DNA of 64,000 nt from Corynebacterium resistens DSM 45100 (GTDB taxonomy: Bacteria > Actinomycetota > Actinomycetes > Mycobacteriales > Mycobacteriaceae). Of the stretch, positions 36,801 to 45,735 are shown in pieces. The stretch lies in contig NC_015673.1 in NCBI RefSeq assembly GCF_000177535.2, positions 62,001 through 126,000 of the forward strand, in the 5' to 3' direction. The position numbers and the translations under genes are program-made. The notes beneath the pieces were generated by a model. That model saw only the letters and a program-made list of their open reading frames with translations, was not told the origin of the DNA and searched no databases. Position 1 is the stretch's first letter. Each line of letters opens with the position of its first letter.

Positions 36801-37362
36801 TGGAGGACTTCACCAAGATCATGCCCAAGCCCTCGATGAGCACAACGGCTTCAACGAAGTACGCGGCCTTCGAGTTGGAACCGTAGAAGCGTGCCTTCTT
36901 ATCTTTATCGCCAATCTTCTGGCGGATGATGATTAGGGCGATAATGCCAAGGACGGTGCCCAGGCCCAGCAGTTCGTCAACGAAGTGGTACAGGCCCCAA
37001 TCGCCGATGATTGGCCAGCCGCCCTCGGGATCGAAAATCTGGATGTAGGCCTCGAACCACACCATCGATCCCAGCAGGAATCCGACCATCACTAGCCAGT
37101 GGGCAATGGCCACGCCGGGCTTCTTTGCCATCTTGGTGTGGCCGACGATCTCCTTGATCAGGTTCATCAGTCGGCCGGCGGGGTTGTCCGTCCTCTTCAG
37201 CGCCGGTTGGCCGAGGCGGATCGTGGTAAAGATCTGCGCCGCGCCACGGATGAAGAAAATCCAGGCGGGCAGTGAAAGCAGCGCGCCAATGATGCCCAGT
37301 GGAACGGTGATGTTCCATGGAATGTCATTGGAGGTCGCCTGCCCTGCTGCAAGCAGGTCCAT
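33865..37362 (-). CDS. EtfD-like membrane iron-sulfur oxidoreductase with Pro/Ala tail
   Basis: A protein of 1165 residues. Residues 1-260 hold about six membrane helices of the NarI/HdrE type. Two 4Fe-4S motifs (CTECGRCQEQCP ~315, CTNCGACVEQCP ~405) follow, then two CCG heterodisulfide-reductase domains (CAHCFNTLRNEYP; FCCGAGGARMW). This matches Rv0338c/EtfD, which passes electrons from fatty-acid oxidation via EtfBA to quinone. From ~residue 765 a charged helix (EEKLAREEAERKAEEEAKRR) leads into ~350 residues of Pro/Ala/Gly with three spaced IK(L/I) motifs (GKIKLGATAP, GGVIKLGAMTP, GGIIKITPNVP). GAGGAG precedes ATG 37362. The tail is far longer than the usual family end. Confidence 0.88.
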   Translation of the reverse strand: MDLLAAGQATSNDIPWNITVPLGIIGALLSLPAWIFFIRGAAQIFTTIRLGQPALKRTDNPAGRLMNLIKEIVGHTKMAKKPGVAIAHWLVMVGFLLGSMVWFEAYIQIFDPEGGWPIIGDWGLYHFVDELLGLGTVLGIIALIIIRQKIGDKDKKARFYGSNSKAAYFVEAVVLIEGLGMILVKSSKIATFASYEGGHVATDFFTMQVAKILPESPLLVSIFALIKLLSGMIWLFIVGQNVKWGVAWHRFMAFFNIFLKRNSDGRNALGAAKPMTSKGRVLTMENADPETDKIGAGTIDDFTWKGWMDFTSCTECGRCQEQCPAWNTAKPLSPKLLITALRDNAIESAPYLKAAKAEGARGAGMFSGDTAVLDDPAMDAHADMPLLQLVASGEQGVIDPDILWSCTNCGACVEQCPVDIEHIDHIVDMRRYQVLVDSEFPTELGGLFKNMETKGNPWGQNNNKRSEWIEAAKADGIDIPVYGQDIENFDDTEYLFWVGCAGVYDDNATKTTRAVADLLYTAGVKFAVLGEGEGCTGDSARRAGNEFLFQMMAEQNIEVLDDAFEGVPPKQRKIVVTCAHCFNTLRNEYPEMGGNYDVVHHTQLLNKLIREGRLEPVNSPQAGRQVTYHDPCFLGRHNKVFEAPRELIGASGANLVEMERNRNTGFCCGAGGARMWMEEHIGERINLNRTDEALATGSDTIAVGCPFCKTMMNDGVNNRQSDIEDKSERTQVVDIAQMFRESILVDGELPAAKEPEFLVAPERGWVDEEKLAREEAERKAEEEAKRRAEEEKKRKAEQKAAEDAKKKETAAAGAAAAGAAGVAAGAGAPGAPGAPAAPGAPAAPAAPKAPSAPAAPGAPQAPSAGAPAAPGAPAAPGAPQAPSAGAPAAPGAPAAPGAPVAPGAPQAPSAGAPAAPGAPAAPGAPAAPAKEEPSREESTAATTPTAPAAAETTSDGKIKLGATAPAAPGAPSTPGAPATPSAPAAPAAPAAPSAPVAPAAPAAPSAPVAPAASAATETPEAPSAEKSEPATPSAPAKSSASTEGGVIKLGAMTPGAPGASAPAAPSAPAAAPAAPAQDEAPAEDEAPAEAQAPAAPETPKAPAPAAPGAPVAPPAPAAPAAEEAPVEDNTPTQEQGQSQAKTEGGIIKITPNVPGAPGTPGAPNA
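34621..34800 (-). repeat. 60-bp tandem repeats within etfD tail
   Basis: Bases 34681-34740 and 34741-34800 are near-identical 60-mers in register, and 34621-34680 carries a related copy. They encode GAPQAPSAGAPAAPGAPAAP units. Repeat number may vary between strains. Confidence 0.8.
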
Positions 37363-37550
37363 GTTGTGCTCCTCGCAAGTCCTGTATGAGCCACGTTGAC
37401 TCAGTCAAGTAGTTCACATCCGAGCTGGAATCGGAATATGTATGAACTAATTACTTGCTAGGTAGATTAACAATTGAACAGGGCTTTGGTGAAGTTTTCT
37501 CCGCTGGTCGCACCTATTTTTTGGTAGTATTTTAGAAACGGTGATGTTGC

Positions 37551-38510
37551 TTAAATATCCCGAGCTGCTGTGTTGTGCGCCACAGAAATGATCGCTTTCC
37601 GGGCTGCGCGCCCTGCCTTTGAATGTCGCAGATGGTATAGGCGGTTGCCGCTAGCGCCTTCGTGGAGGATGACTGTGGCTCCATTTTTCTTTAATTTCGA
37701 CGCCTCGTCGACGATCCCCGGGCTTCCCTTATCCTTCTTGGCGAAGAAGATGTGTACTTCAGTGTCTAACGCACGGTCTGTGATCGGGCTATCGGCTCCG
37801 TAGAGCTGTTTCAGTAGGGTTATGTCTTTAGCTTGGGGCGCCAGCAGCACAATGGTGCGCGGTGCGGTCGCTTCCTGGAGTGCGTCCAATAACTCGGGGA
37901 TGCATGACGATTCCGCTATGGCTGTTACGAGTTGAGGGCCGTGGTCCGTTAGGAGGTTGCGGTAAGTCTGGCGAATGGTCGCAGAGCCTGTGGGGGAGGC
38001 GGTAGCGGTTGAAGATGCTGTGCCGGGGTGCGTTGAAGATGCTGTGGTGGGGTGTGGGGGAGGAGCGGAAGGTGATGTGGAAGTTTTATTGGCGCGGGGG
38101 ATTGGTATTTCAACTCGAAGATCGGTTTCCGCGAGTTGCCAGGCGAGGTCCCAATGTCTGTTTGTGAATGGCTCCGAGGGGGAGTGTGGCGCAATAAAAA
38201 GAACAGCCTGTGAAGCTGCGTGTTCGGGTGGAATCTCCGCCAAGGCGGAAGTGTGCGGGCTGTAGCGCGTGGCGTCGGTGGAATGAGAGCCCCTGAACTG
38301 CATAGGGGCAATGGAGTAGACGGTATGTGTATCGCAGGGGTGGGAGCTCATTGTGAAATGCTGTCGCAACGCATGAGGGGGTTCAGGGGTGGCGCGGGTG
38401 AAGATGTCCATGGCGTCCAAGCTTAAGGCACCCTGCGGTGCTGTCGAGAAAAGTTCAAGGGGTTGAAATCTAAAGATGCCGTCAGGTAATTTCTTTTCTA
38501 ATAAGGACAA
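37551..38510 (-). CDS. Protein of unknown function, alpha/beta type
   Basis: A protein of 319 residues without signal peptide. The first ~130 residues include AVLFIAPHSPSEPFTNRHWD; a Ser/Thr/Pro/His linker (~140-170) separates a C-terminal alpha/beta domain (RTIVLLAPQAKDITLLKQLYGAD, EVHIFFAKKDKG, GATVILHEGASGNRLYHLR). The C-terminal strand-turn pattern recalls hydrolase-like folds, but no catalytic triad is clear. It is divergent from the oligopeptide ABC operon. Unrecognised. Confidence 0.55.
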   Translation of the reverse strand: MSLLEKKLPDGIFRFQPLELFSTAPQGALSLDAMDIFTRATPEPPHALRQHFTMSSHPCDTHTVYSIAPMQFRGSHSTDATRYSPHTSALAEIPPEHAASQAVLFIAPHSPSEPFTNRHWDLAWQLAETDLRVEIPIPRANKTSTSPSAPPPHPTTASSTHPGTASSTATASPTGSATIRQTYRNLLTDHGPQLVTAIAESSCIPELLDALQEATAPRTIVLLAPQAKDITLLKQLYGADSPITDRALDTEVHIFFAKKDKGSPGIVDEASKLKKNGATVILHEGASGNRLYHLRHSKAGRAARKAIISVAHNTAARDI

Positions 38511-38557
38511 TGAATTGCAATAAGCGCCTTAAATAGGGTGCTGGACAGGAATGACGT

Positions 38558-40174
38558 ATGCGAACAAAACTGCGGCGAGGGGCAGCATGTGCCTTAACCA
38601 GCGTGATGATTGGAGGGGCGCTGGTAGCCTGCGGTGACCCGAGTCGCCAAGCTTCCGGTGGGGAGGGCCAGTACCCCACCCGGCTGGTTTTGGCAGACCG
38701 TAAAGCTGGCGATGGATTCCACCCAGCGACGGGATATGCCCAAACCGGGGTGAGCCCGATCTACGACGGTCTGCTGCGACCAGAGCCATCGTCGTCAGAC
38801 AAGGTTCCGAACTTTGTGCCAGCACTGGCTGCGGAAATGCCGAAACACAATGCTGACTCCACGAAGTGGACTGTGAAGCTCAAAGAGGGAGTGAAGTTCA
38901 GCGATGGTTCTGATTTCGATGCCGAAGATGTGAAGGCATCGTACGACGTAGCCAAAGACATTTCCGTCGGTTCCGAAGTAGTCAGCCGCTACGACATCAT
39001 CGACGAGGTGCAGATCCAAGATCCGCACACCGTGGTGTTTAAGTTGCGTTCCCCACTTGCCGAAATGTTGTCGCGACTCACCTACGCGATCGCTCCCTCC
39101 GAGATGCTGGGCAAAGGGGCAATTACCCAAAGCAAGCTGAATACCGAACCCGTGGGCACTGGCGCTTACCACCTGAAGGAGCGCCGGGGTGATGAAACGA
39201 TCTTTGAAGCCAACGACAACTATTTTGACGGTGCGCCGGAAGTCAAGGAATTGGTTGTTACGACCGCTGCGGATGATACGGCCCGCGCGCAGCGCGTAGC
39301 TGCTGGTGAAATTGATGGTGCGGCTATTCCGCCCAGCCAACTGAAGGGGTTAGAAGGTAAGGATGGCATCAGCGTGGATGTCACCAAGACGGCTGATTGG
39401 CGGGGTATTTCCTTCCCTGAAACGCCCGAGTTCGCCGATCCGAAGGTGCGCTTGGCATTGAACCTCGCCGCTGATCGGCAGGCATTTATTGATGGACCAT
39501 TGGCAGGGCAGGGCACTCCGATCTCTGGACTATTGTCCTCAATCTACGGTGATGCCCACGATCCATCTCTGGATTTCCAACACGACGTGGCCAAAGCGGA
39601 GAAACTACTCGATGAAGCTGGGTGGAAGAAGAACAGCCAGGGTGTGCGGGAAAAAGACGGTAAGCCCTTCCACGTAGACCTCTACTATGCAGGCAACGAC
39701 ACGCTACGCCGAGACATCGCCATCGAGTTCGCCTCGCAGATGAAGAAGCTGGGCCTAGAGTTCGAAACCAAGTCCAGCACGTGGCATGACATCGAACCGA
39801 AGGTACACGATGTGTCGGTCGTTTTGGGCGGCGGATCGGCCCCTTATGACGCCACGGTGATGGCCTATGAGTATTTGCACACACGCACACCCGCGACGGG
39901 TAAGTGGGCCAATCCAGGCAACTACGGCTCCAAGAAAATGGATGACCTGCTGGATGAGACGCGCAGTGAGAACGACGAGGCGAAGCGCAACCAACTGTGG
40001 CGCAAGATCCAAGCCGAGCACGCAGAAAACCCATCCATGCTGGCTTTGGCGAACGTCAACCACATTTACGTCTCAAAGGAAAATTCGTGGAAGAAACCGA
40101 ATCTCCTGCTCGAGCCCCATATTCACGGCGTGACGTGGGGGCCTTGGTGGCGCCTAGCCGCTTGGAAGAAATAA
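38558..40174 (+). CDS. Oligopeptide-type ABC substrate-binding lipoprotein
   Basis: A family-5 extracellular solute-binding protein of 538 residues. Lipobox LVAC with Cys at residue 25; family features TKWTVKLKEGVKFSDGSDFDAEDVKASYD, PVGTGAYHLKE and NGLSI-type variable pocket. It binds peptides or a related ligand outside the membrane and feeds the permease encoded 4 nt downstream. The ligand is not evident. First gene of a four-gene operon. Confidence 0.88.
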   Translation: MRTKLRRGAACALTSVMIGGALVACGDPSRQASGGEGQYPTRLVLADRKAGDGFHPATGYAQTGVSPIYDGLLRPEPSSSDKVPNFVPALAAEMPKHNADSTKWTVKLKEGVKFSDGSDFDAEDVKASYDVAKDISVGSEVVSRYDIIDEVQIQDPHTVVFKLRSPLAEMLSRLTYAIAPSEMLGKGAITQSKLNTEPVGTGAYHLKERRGDETIFEANDNYFDGAPEVKELVVTTAADDTARAQRVAAGEIDGAAIPPSQLKGLEGKDGISVDVTKTADWRGISFPETPEFADPKVRLALNLAADRQAFIDGPLAGQGTPISGLLSSIYGDAHDPSLDFQHDVAKAEKLLDEAGWKKNSQGVREKDGKPFHVDLYYAGNDTLRRDIAIEFASQMKKLGLEFETKSSTWHDIEPKVHDVSVVLGGGSAPYDATVMAYEYLHTRTPATGKWANPGNYGSKKMDDLLDETRSENDEAKRNQLWRKIQAEHAENPSMLALANVNHIYVSKENSWKKPNLLLEPHIHGVTWGPWWRLAAWKK

Positions 40175-40177
40175 CTC

Positions 40178-41413
40178 ATGAGAGCGGTTTCTACCACTTC
40201 TTCTGCTGCTAACTCCGCTCATGGCAGAGCCGCTGTGAACACTGCGGACGTTCACACCGCTGAAGGTCACACTGGTGCTGGTCATCCTGCTCCTGGTCAC
40301 GTTGGTGCTGTTCGGATTGCAGATAAGACAAGCTCGGCTGGAGCATCTCATTCAAACGGAGTTTCCGGTTCAGACGGGGCACCCACTTCAGCAAAAACTC
40401 GGCAGTCCTGGCGCAGGTTTGTATTGCCGGGGCGCCGGGATAACCTCGGCGGGATCGGCCGGATGGTTGGTACGCGCTTGTTGCTCATTGCCGTGACAAC
40501 CGTGGTGGTCAGCTTCATCATGTTCGGCCTCGCTGCCTTGTCGCCGTTTGATCCCCTTGCGCACCACCTCGGCGCGAACTACGGCAACTACACTGCCGAA
40601 GAACGCGCGAGCATTGCCTCTTCTTTGGGGCTCGACGCCCCGTGGTACCAGCAATGGGCCTCCTGGTGGGGGCACGTTTTTACAGGTGATCTGGGTTGGT
40701 CCCGGGTGTACAGCAAACCGGTTGTTGAAGTTATTGGCGAGCGCCTGCCGTGGACGATGCTGCTATCCGGAGCGGGCCTGTTGCTGATGCTGGCGATTGC
40801 AGCGCTTCTCGGCTTGAGTGCTGCTCGCCGACCCGGCGGAGTGGTGGATCGGGCGATAACCGCGTTGGGCGTATTTGTGGCAGCTACTCCTTCCTACATT
40901 TATGCCCTAGGAAGCGTGCTATTTTTTGGCGTGTTCTGGCACCTCATCCCCGTGGGAGGAGCCGCGCCGGTCGGTATGTCCCCGTCACTGGGAACGGTGG
41001 GGCCATATCTCATCGCACCGGCTGTCGTTCTAGCGATCTCGCAGCTGTCGTGGCCTTTGTTGACGATGCAACGCGCTACTGCCGAAGCCGTTGAGTCGCC
41101 AGCGGTTGCCAACGCGCGCTTGCGTGGTCTCTCCGAACACACGATCCTCGTTCGGCATGTGCTGCCTATGTCGCTCATGCCGCTGATCACTTTGATCGGA
41201 GCGCGCCTCGGCGAGATGGTCGTCGGAGCAGTGATTGTGGAAACGGTTTTCTCCTGGCCGGGGTTGGCGCAAGCCACGGTGGAATCGGCTGTGGCCGTGG
41301 ACTTTCACCTGCTGGCATTCACCACGGTCGCGACCACGGTAGTGGTGATGTTGGGATCTCTATTGAGCGATCTGTCCTACGTATTGATCGACCCGAGGGT
41401 AAGCGATGTCTAA
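40178..41413 (+). CDS. Oligopeptide-type ABC permease (DppB-like)
   Basis: A protein of 411 residues. The unusual first ~85 residues are His/Ala/Ser-rich (NTADVHTAEGHTGAGHPAPG) and disordered. A DppB-type permease follows with RLLLIAVTTVVVSFIMFGLA, LGLDAPWYQQWASWWGHVFTGDLGWS and the EAA loop ARLRGLSEHTILVRHVLPMS. The His-rich tail could bind metal, hinting at a metal or metal-chelate substrate, but this is speculative. It overlaps the next gene by 8 nt. Confidence 0.87.
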   Translation: MRAVSTTSSAANSAHGRAAVNTADVHTAEGHTGAGHPAPGHVGAVRIADKTSSAGASHSNGVSGSDGAPTSAKTRQSWRRFVLPGRRDNLGGIGRMVGTRLLLIAVTTVVVSFIMFGLAALSPFDPLAHHLGANYGNYTAEERASIASSLGLDAPWYQQWASWWGHVFTGDLGWSRVYSKPVVEVIGERLPWTMLLSGAGLLLMLAIAALLGLSAARRPGGVVDRAITALGVFVAATPSYIYALGSVLFFGVFWHLIPVGGAAPVGMSPSLGTVGPYLIAPAVVLAISQLSWPLLTMQRATAEAVESPAVANARLRGLSEHTILVRHVLPMSLMPLITLIGARLGEMVVGAVIVETVFSWPGLAQATVESAVAVDFHLLAFTTVATTVVVMLGSLLSDLSYVLIDPRVSDV

Positions 41414-43358
41414 CAAGAGTTCTCTTTCCTCCGATGAGCACAGCCCTAGTTCGAATAACTCAGCCTTGAAAGCACACAGTGCTCATCTAGATATTGGCAG
41501 CGCTGAAGCACAGGGGTTTAGCACGCATTCGCGGACACAGAGTGTCCGCAGGTGGATGCGTGGGCACCTCATTGGATTAAGCGTTTTTGCACTTCTGGTG
41601 TTGTATGCAGCTATAGTTCCCGCCATCTTCGAGGCGGGAACTCCAAGTTTTGCCAATTCCCTGTGTTCACCGACTGCCGCGCATATTTTCGGTACTGATC
41701 ACTTTGGGTTCGACCTATTCGTACGAACCGCAGAAAGCTTGCGGGTTTCCCTTTTCATCGGGCTTACGGCTGCGGTTGCCGCTACGACATTGGGCGTGCT
41801 CGTCGGCTTATTGGCGGCGGGGCTCGGTGGCGTGGTCGATCGCATTGTTATGCGCATCAACGATGCCGTGAATGCCATTCCGCACCTCATTTTGACAGTG
41901 GTTATTGTCGCACTATTCCAGGGATCCGTTGCTGCCATCGTGGGGTCCATCGCTGTGACTCACTGGTCACCGGTTGCGCGTATCGTGCGATCTGCGGTGT
42001 TGACGGTCCGCGCGTCCGAAACGGTGCAGTGCTCGTACGGTGCAGGGGCCTCGTTTGGCTGGGTGCTGCGAAAGCATTTGGCACCAGCGGCTTCTGGTCA
42101 AGCACTGGTAGCGATGGCGATGCTCACTCCCCACGCTGTGTGGCACGAATCCACCGTGTCCTTCCTTGGCCTGGGCATCCAGGCTGACGAGCCATCACTG
42201 GGAACGCTCATGGATTTGGCGCGCGAAGACATCACCCGTGGGGCGTGGTGGGCTTTGGTTTTCCCAGCGATGATCTTGCTGCTCACCACGATGTCTGGGG
42301 TATCGCTGACCCGAGGAGCGACAGCGCGGGCAGAGCGTGGCGTCGGAAAGCAAAAGAAGAAGTCAGCACTGCAGAAAGAAGCCGGGGCAGGCCGCAGAGG
42401 GCGTAGGTCGGAGCCTGCGGAGCCAACTGAGGCGACGAGCGAGTTGGGGGAGCTCCGTGCTCGCGGGCTTGGCGTAGAGGTGGGGGCAAAAAACATTGTG
42501 TGTGGGGTGAACCTGACCGTGCGCCGTGGGGAAGTGGCCGGGCTGATCGGAACCTCCGGTTCTGGCAAATCGACCGTGGGGCGCGCGTTAATTGGGGTGG
42601 TCCCAACAGGGGCTCGAGTAGAAGGGAAGGTCTCGCTTTATCCGGCTGAGGTGCCTGATGGGAATTGTGTAGCGCACGGGGCGGCCAAAGGGCACCTTGA
42701 ACCCAGCGGGGTCACCCAAGATACGGAAGCTGGTGGATCCGCTCACGTTGCGGAAGCCGATGAAACCACTGCTGATGAAGCAGACTGGAACAGTACTGAT
42801 TTCGCTAGTGTGCGGGGCTCAACGGTGGGTTTTGTTCCCCAAGCCGCGGCCTTGTCCTTTACGCCCGTGAGGAGGATTGGATCCCAGCTCCAGGAGATTA
42901 TCGATCGGCATGGCAGTGGCTTGGATGTGGAGGAGTTGTTAGAACGCGTTCACCTTGACTCTGAGGTCAGCGAGTATTTCCCACACCAGCTATCGGGCGG
43001 CATGGCGCAGCGAGCGGCGCTTGCTGCGGCGTTGGCGGGAGATCCGCAATTCCTTATCGCAGACGAGCCCACCGCAGCATTGGACCCACAATTGACGAAG
43101 GAGACGCTGGAGCTACTGCGGTCCGCGGCCAAGGATCTGGGGCTCGGAGTAATGCTGATAAGTCACGATCTAGAGGACCTTCGAGAATGGGAAGCGTGCG
43201 ACCACATTTTTGTGCTGCATGAGGGCGAAGTAGTGGAAAGTAGACAGGCCAGCGAGTTTTGGGCTGCACCGCAAACCGACTTTGGTCACGCGTTGGTTGG
43301 GGCTTTGCCCAGCGGAGGCCTTGAATACCAAACCGAGGTAGGGGAGAGAAATGCTTAA
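41406..43358 (+). CDS. Fused ABC permease and ATPase (DppC-DppD fusion)
   Basis: A protein of 650 residues. Residues ~55-305 are a DppC-type permease (GTDHFGFDLFVRTAESLRVSL; EAA region QCSYGAGASFGWVLRKHLAPA). A basic linker (~310-345) joins an ABC ATPase with Walker A GTSGSGKSTVG, signature LSGGMAQRAALA and Walker B FLIADEPTAALD. Between Walker A and signature there is a ~60-residue acidic insertion (~405-460). Permease and ATPase in one chain is seen in some actinobacterial peptide transporters. It overlaps the upstream and downstream genes by 8 nt each. Confidence 0.88.
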   Translation: MSNKSSLSSDEHSPSSNNSALKAHSAHLDIGSAEAQGFSTHSRTQSVRRWMRGHLIGLSVFALLVLYAAIVPAIFEAGTPSFANSLCSPTAAHIFGTDHFGFDLFVRTAESLRVSLFIGLTAAVAATTLGVLVGLLAAGLGGVVDRIVMRINDAVNAIPHLILTVVIVALFQGSVAAIVGSIAVTHWSPVARIVRSAVLTVRASETVQCSYGAGASFGWVLRKHLAPAASGQALVAMAMLTPHAVWHESTVSFLGLGIQADEPSLGTLMDLAREDITRGAWWALVFPAMILLLTTMSGVSLTRGATARAERGVGKQKKKSALQKEAGAGRRGRRSEPAEPTEATSELGELRARGLGVEVGAKNIVCGVNLTVRRGEVAGLIGTSGSGKSTVGRALIGVVPTGARVEGKVSLYPAEVPDGNCVAHGAAKGHLEPSGVTQDTEAGGSAHVAEADETTADEADWNSTDFASVRGSTVGFVPQAAALSFTPVRRIGSQLQEIIDRHGSGLDVEELLERVHLDSEVSEYFPHQLSGGMAQRAALAAALAGDPQFLIADEPTAALDPQLTKETLELLRSAAKDLGLGVMLISHDLEDLREWEACDHIFVLHEGEVVESRQASEFWAAPQTDFGHALVGALPSGGLEYQTEVGERNA

Positions 43359-43998
43359 AGCTACCGAGGTGACCTATTCCTATGCGGGGAAACCCGTCTT
43401 GGAGAAAATTGAACTGAACATTGAACGCGGTGAGCTCGTGGGGCTGATCGGACCTTCAGGATCTGGCAAAACGACGTTGGCCAAGTTGCTTTCCGGGCGT
43501 TTCCTCCCAGATTCGGGAAAGGTCACGATTGACGGAGAACCTGTGGTGACGGGGCGAGATCGCCGGCGATCACGAATAGCGTTGGTGAGCCAATCCCCTC
43601 GGGATGCGTGCAATCCGCGGTGGACTCTCCGAGAGATCATCGCTGAACCTTTATTGATCGCCGGGGAGCACAATAGGGAAGTGATTCGCGAGTGCGTGGA
43701 GGATCATACGAAGCGAGCAATGCTGGATAGGGAATTGCTTGATCGCCGACCAGCACAGGTAAGCGATGGGCAACTGCAGCGAGCATGCTTGGCCCGCGCA
43801 ACTGTGATGGATCCCGCCTTCCTCATCTGCGATGAACCGACTTCAATGCTCGACCCCATTGCGACGGCGAAAATTGTGGAGATGTTGCGCGAGACCGTGC
43901 GGGCGAACCGCGGAGTGCTATTGATTTCCCACGACCATCGGTTATTGGCAGCGTGCGCTGACCGGACAGTGACTATCGAAACCACCCCGCAGGCTTAG
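43351..43998 (+). CDS. Oligopeptide-type ABC ATPase (DppF-like)
   Basis: An ATPase of 215 residues: Walker A GPSGSGKTTLAK, Q-loop VSQSPRD, signature VSDGQLQRACLA, Walker B FLICDEPTSMLD, H-loop ISHDH. It is shorter than usual DppF (~320 residues), lacking the C-terminal oligopeptide domain. The second S of LSGGQ is replaced (VSDGQ), common in this subfamily. It pairs with the ATPase half of the preceding fusion. Last gene of the operon. Confidence 0.9.
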   Translation: MLKATEVTYSYAGKPVLEKIELNIERGELVGLIGPSGSGKTTLAKLLSGRFLPDSGKVTIDGEPVVTGRDRRRSRIALVSQSPRDACNPRWTLREIIAEPLLIAGEHNREVIRECVEDHTKRAMLDRELLDRRPAQVSDGQLQRACLARATVMDPAFLICDEPTSMLDPIATAKIVEMLRETVRANRGVLLISHDHRLLAACADRTVTIETTPQA

Positions 43999-44037
43999 AA
44001 CTTTGCGTTCCGCGCCTGTGCTGGTGAGGAGCGATAA

Positions 44038-45453
44038 TTAGCGCTGGGGGATGTCCAAAGAATGGAGCAACGTACGCTGCGAATCACTAAAGTTATCGTC
44101 CGAGATTAAGTACACGCGGTTTAACTTCGCCGGGGAAGTGGAGCTGCCGGCGTGGTTTCCGATGGCGGAGGAGCCCGCAGGAAGGGAGCCGGTGGTGACG
44201 GAACCGTGAGCCGGCACATCTGTGGAGTGGGCAGGCGGGGCCGCGAAGGTTAAGCCTTCAACATTTTCGGGGGATGCAGAGATGTTGGGGCTTGCCTCAG
44301 TGTTAGCCTTATCGCCACTCGAGCTTTGGTTGTCACCGAGCTTGTGAATGTCACTGGGTTTTTGTCCAGCGAAATCGAAGACCTTCTCGCGGTTAACGGG
44401 CACCTCGCTACCGTCCAAGCGCTCCCGGCCAAGCACATTGGTGGCCCCTTCCAAACTCAAACGGTAGATTTCGGCGCGGTTACCTTGTTTGGGGATGTAA
44501 CCCCGCTGCAGCGCGTAGAGGCTGCCATCCGGGGAAGTAGCCAAGGAAGCGTACCCGCGATCGGCCTTGGGGGCGTACGTGGGGTCCACCTCGACCACAT
44601 ACTCGGCCTTGGGCTTGCCGGTTGCAGTGCTGTAAGCGGTCAACCGAGTTTTGGAACCCGCCTCGGGAGTATTGATTGGCCCATCCTGCACCAATGAGTT
44701 CTCGTTGAGAGTGTAAAAAGTTTCCTCATCAGGAGAAATTGTCATGCCCTCCGGGCCTTTGTTGGGGCTTATCCCTTTAGTTTGTTCAATATCCTTTGCT
44801 GCATTGTGGTCGGGGACGTGATAGCTCGGGGGATGGATGCGCCGGATTTCCCGCCCGTTGCTATCGGATTCGATGACAAGGGGTGAGCGGTTCTTCGATC
44901 CCTTTGATTCGCCCTCGGTGGTCCATAGCAAATGGCCGTTAGGTAGCTGCTGGATCTCCTCCGCATCGTATTCCTTGGGGTTGTATGCGCTGCCATCTGG
45001 CTTGGTGAAATTAACTTGTCCAGTGACCTTTGCCCGCCCGTTGTTGTCGATGTTCAAGCGGTAGGCGCGCGTGGGGCCATGATCGCCTTTGTCATCCGAG
45101 ATGGCGAGGTAGGAGCCATCGGCGAGGGCAGTAAGCCCGGATAGTCCACCCACGTTGGGATCCTTGCTCGCTTGGCCGAGGTCGAATGCGCCGTTGTAGT
45201 GAGCTTGTTCCTGGCCGCCAGTTTTCAGAGCGCCGGAAGATGGGAAAGTCGATCCTGCGGGGAGTTGCGGTGCGGAGAGTGAGGCGTCGGAACCAAAAGG
45301 GGTAGCGGAAGAAAAAGGGGCGGCGGCTGCGGTTGCACCAAAGGCTGTGGGGGCGGCAATGACCGACCCAGCGAGGATCGAGGTAGCGACAAGCGGGGCG
45401 GCTACCAACGGGGTGGAAATGAGGGCGCGGTTTATGCGTATGCGGTTTTTCAT
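44038..45453 (-). CDS. Secreted esterase-like/phytase-like protein
   Basis: A protein of 471 residues from ATG 45453, with a signal peptide (ALISTPLVAAPLVATSILAG ... AFGA). The remainder has the beta-propeller-like phytase-like/esterase-like pattern: GGLSGLTALADGSYLAISDDKGDHGPTRAY, EEIQQLPNGHLLWTTEGE, GPEGMTISPDEETFYTLNEN. The substrate is uncertain (phosphoesters in related proteins). A Ser/Ala-rich insertion (~385-440) is unusual. It is convergent with the peptide ABC operon and divergent from dnaK. Confidence 0.75.
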   Translation of the reverse strand: MKNRIRINRALISTPLVAAPLVATSILAGSVIAAPTAFGATAAAAPFSSATPFGSDASLSAPQLPAGSTFPSSGALKTGGQEQAHYNGAFDLGQASKDPNVGGLSGLTALADGSYLAISDDKGDHGPTRAYRLNIDNNGRAKVTGQVNFTKPDGSAYNPKEYDAEEIQQLPNGHLLWTTEGESKGSKNRSPLVIESDSNGREIRRIHPPSYHVPDHNAAKDIEQTKGISPNKGPEGMTISPDEETFYTLNENSLVQDGPINTPEAGSKTRLTAYSTATGKPKAEYVVEVDPTYAPKADRGYASLATSPDGSLYALQRGYIPKQGNRAEIYRLSLEGATNVLGRERLDGSEVPVNREKVFDFAGQKPSDIHKLGDNQSSSGDKANTEASPNISASPENVEGLTFAAPPAHSTDVPAHGSVTTGSLPAGSSAIGNHAGSSTSPAKLNRVYLISDDNFSDSQRTLLHSLDIPQR

Positions 45454-45590
45454 GCCCACTATCAAAACAGGTGGGGCGGGTTTGCGCATTTCGGGGAAGG
45501 TTCAGGGGTGAATCTGTAAAAAATTTTCAAAAAAGTTGAGCCGATCGGGAACAAGTTTGACGTGCGATGAGTTGAGTAGGGTGTGAGCAG

Positions 45591-45676
45591 GTTGAGTGTG
45601 GATGACTCAAGAAGATTTGACTAGAGAGAAAAACTCCGGATACTGGAGAGCATGAGTTGAGTCGTCCACACTAAAG
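45591..45676. promoter_or_regulatory. Two HspR (HAIR) operators upstream of dnaK
   Basis: Site 1 (45591-45611) is GTTGAGT-N7-ACTCAAG; site 2 (45656-45676) is GTTGAGT-N7-ACTAAAG. Both match the HAIR consensus CTTGAGT-N7-ACTCAAG with one or two changes. A further half-site GTTGAGT lies at 45571. HspR repression of dnaK is established in actinobacteria. Confidence 0.88.
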
Positions 45677-45735
45677 GCTCGATGACTGACAACAACAATC
45701 CGACGAAGGATTAAAACAACAGGAGGTACCCCACT

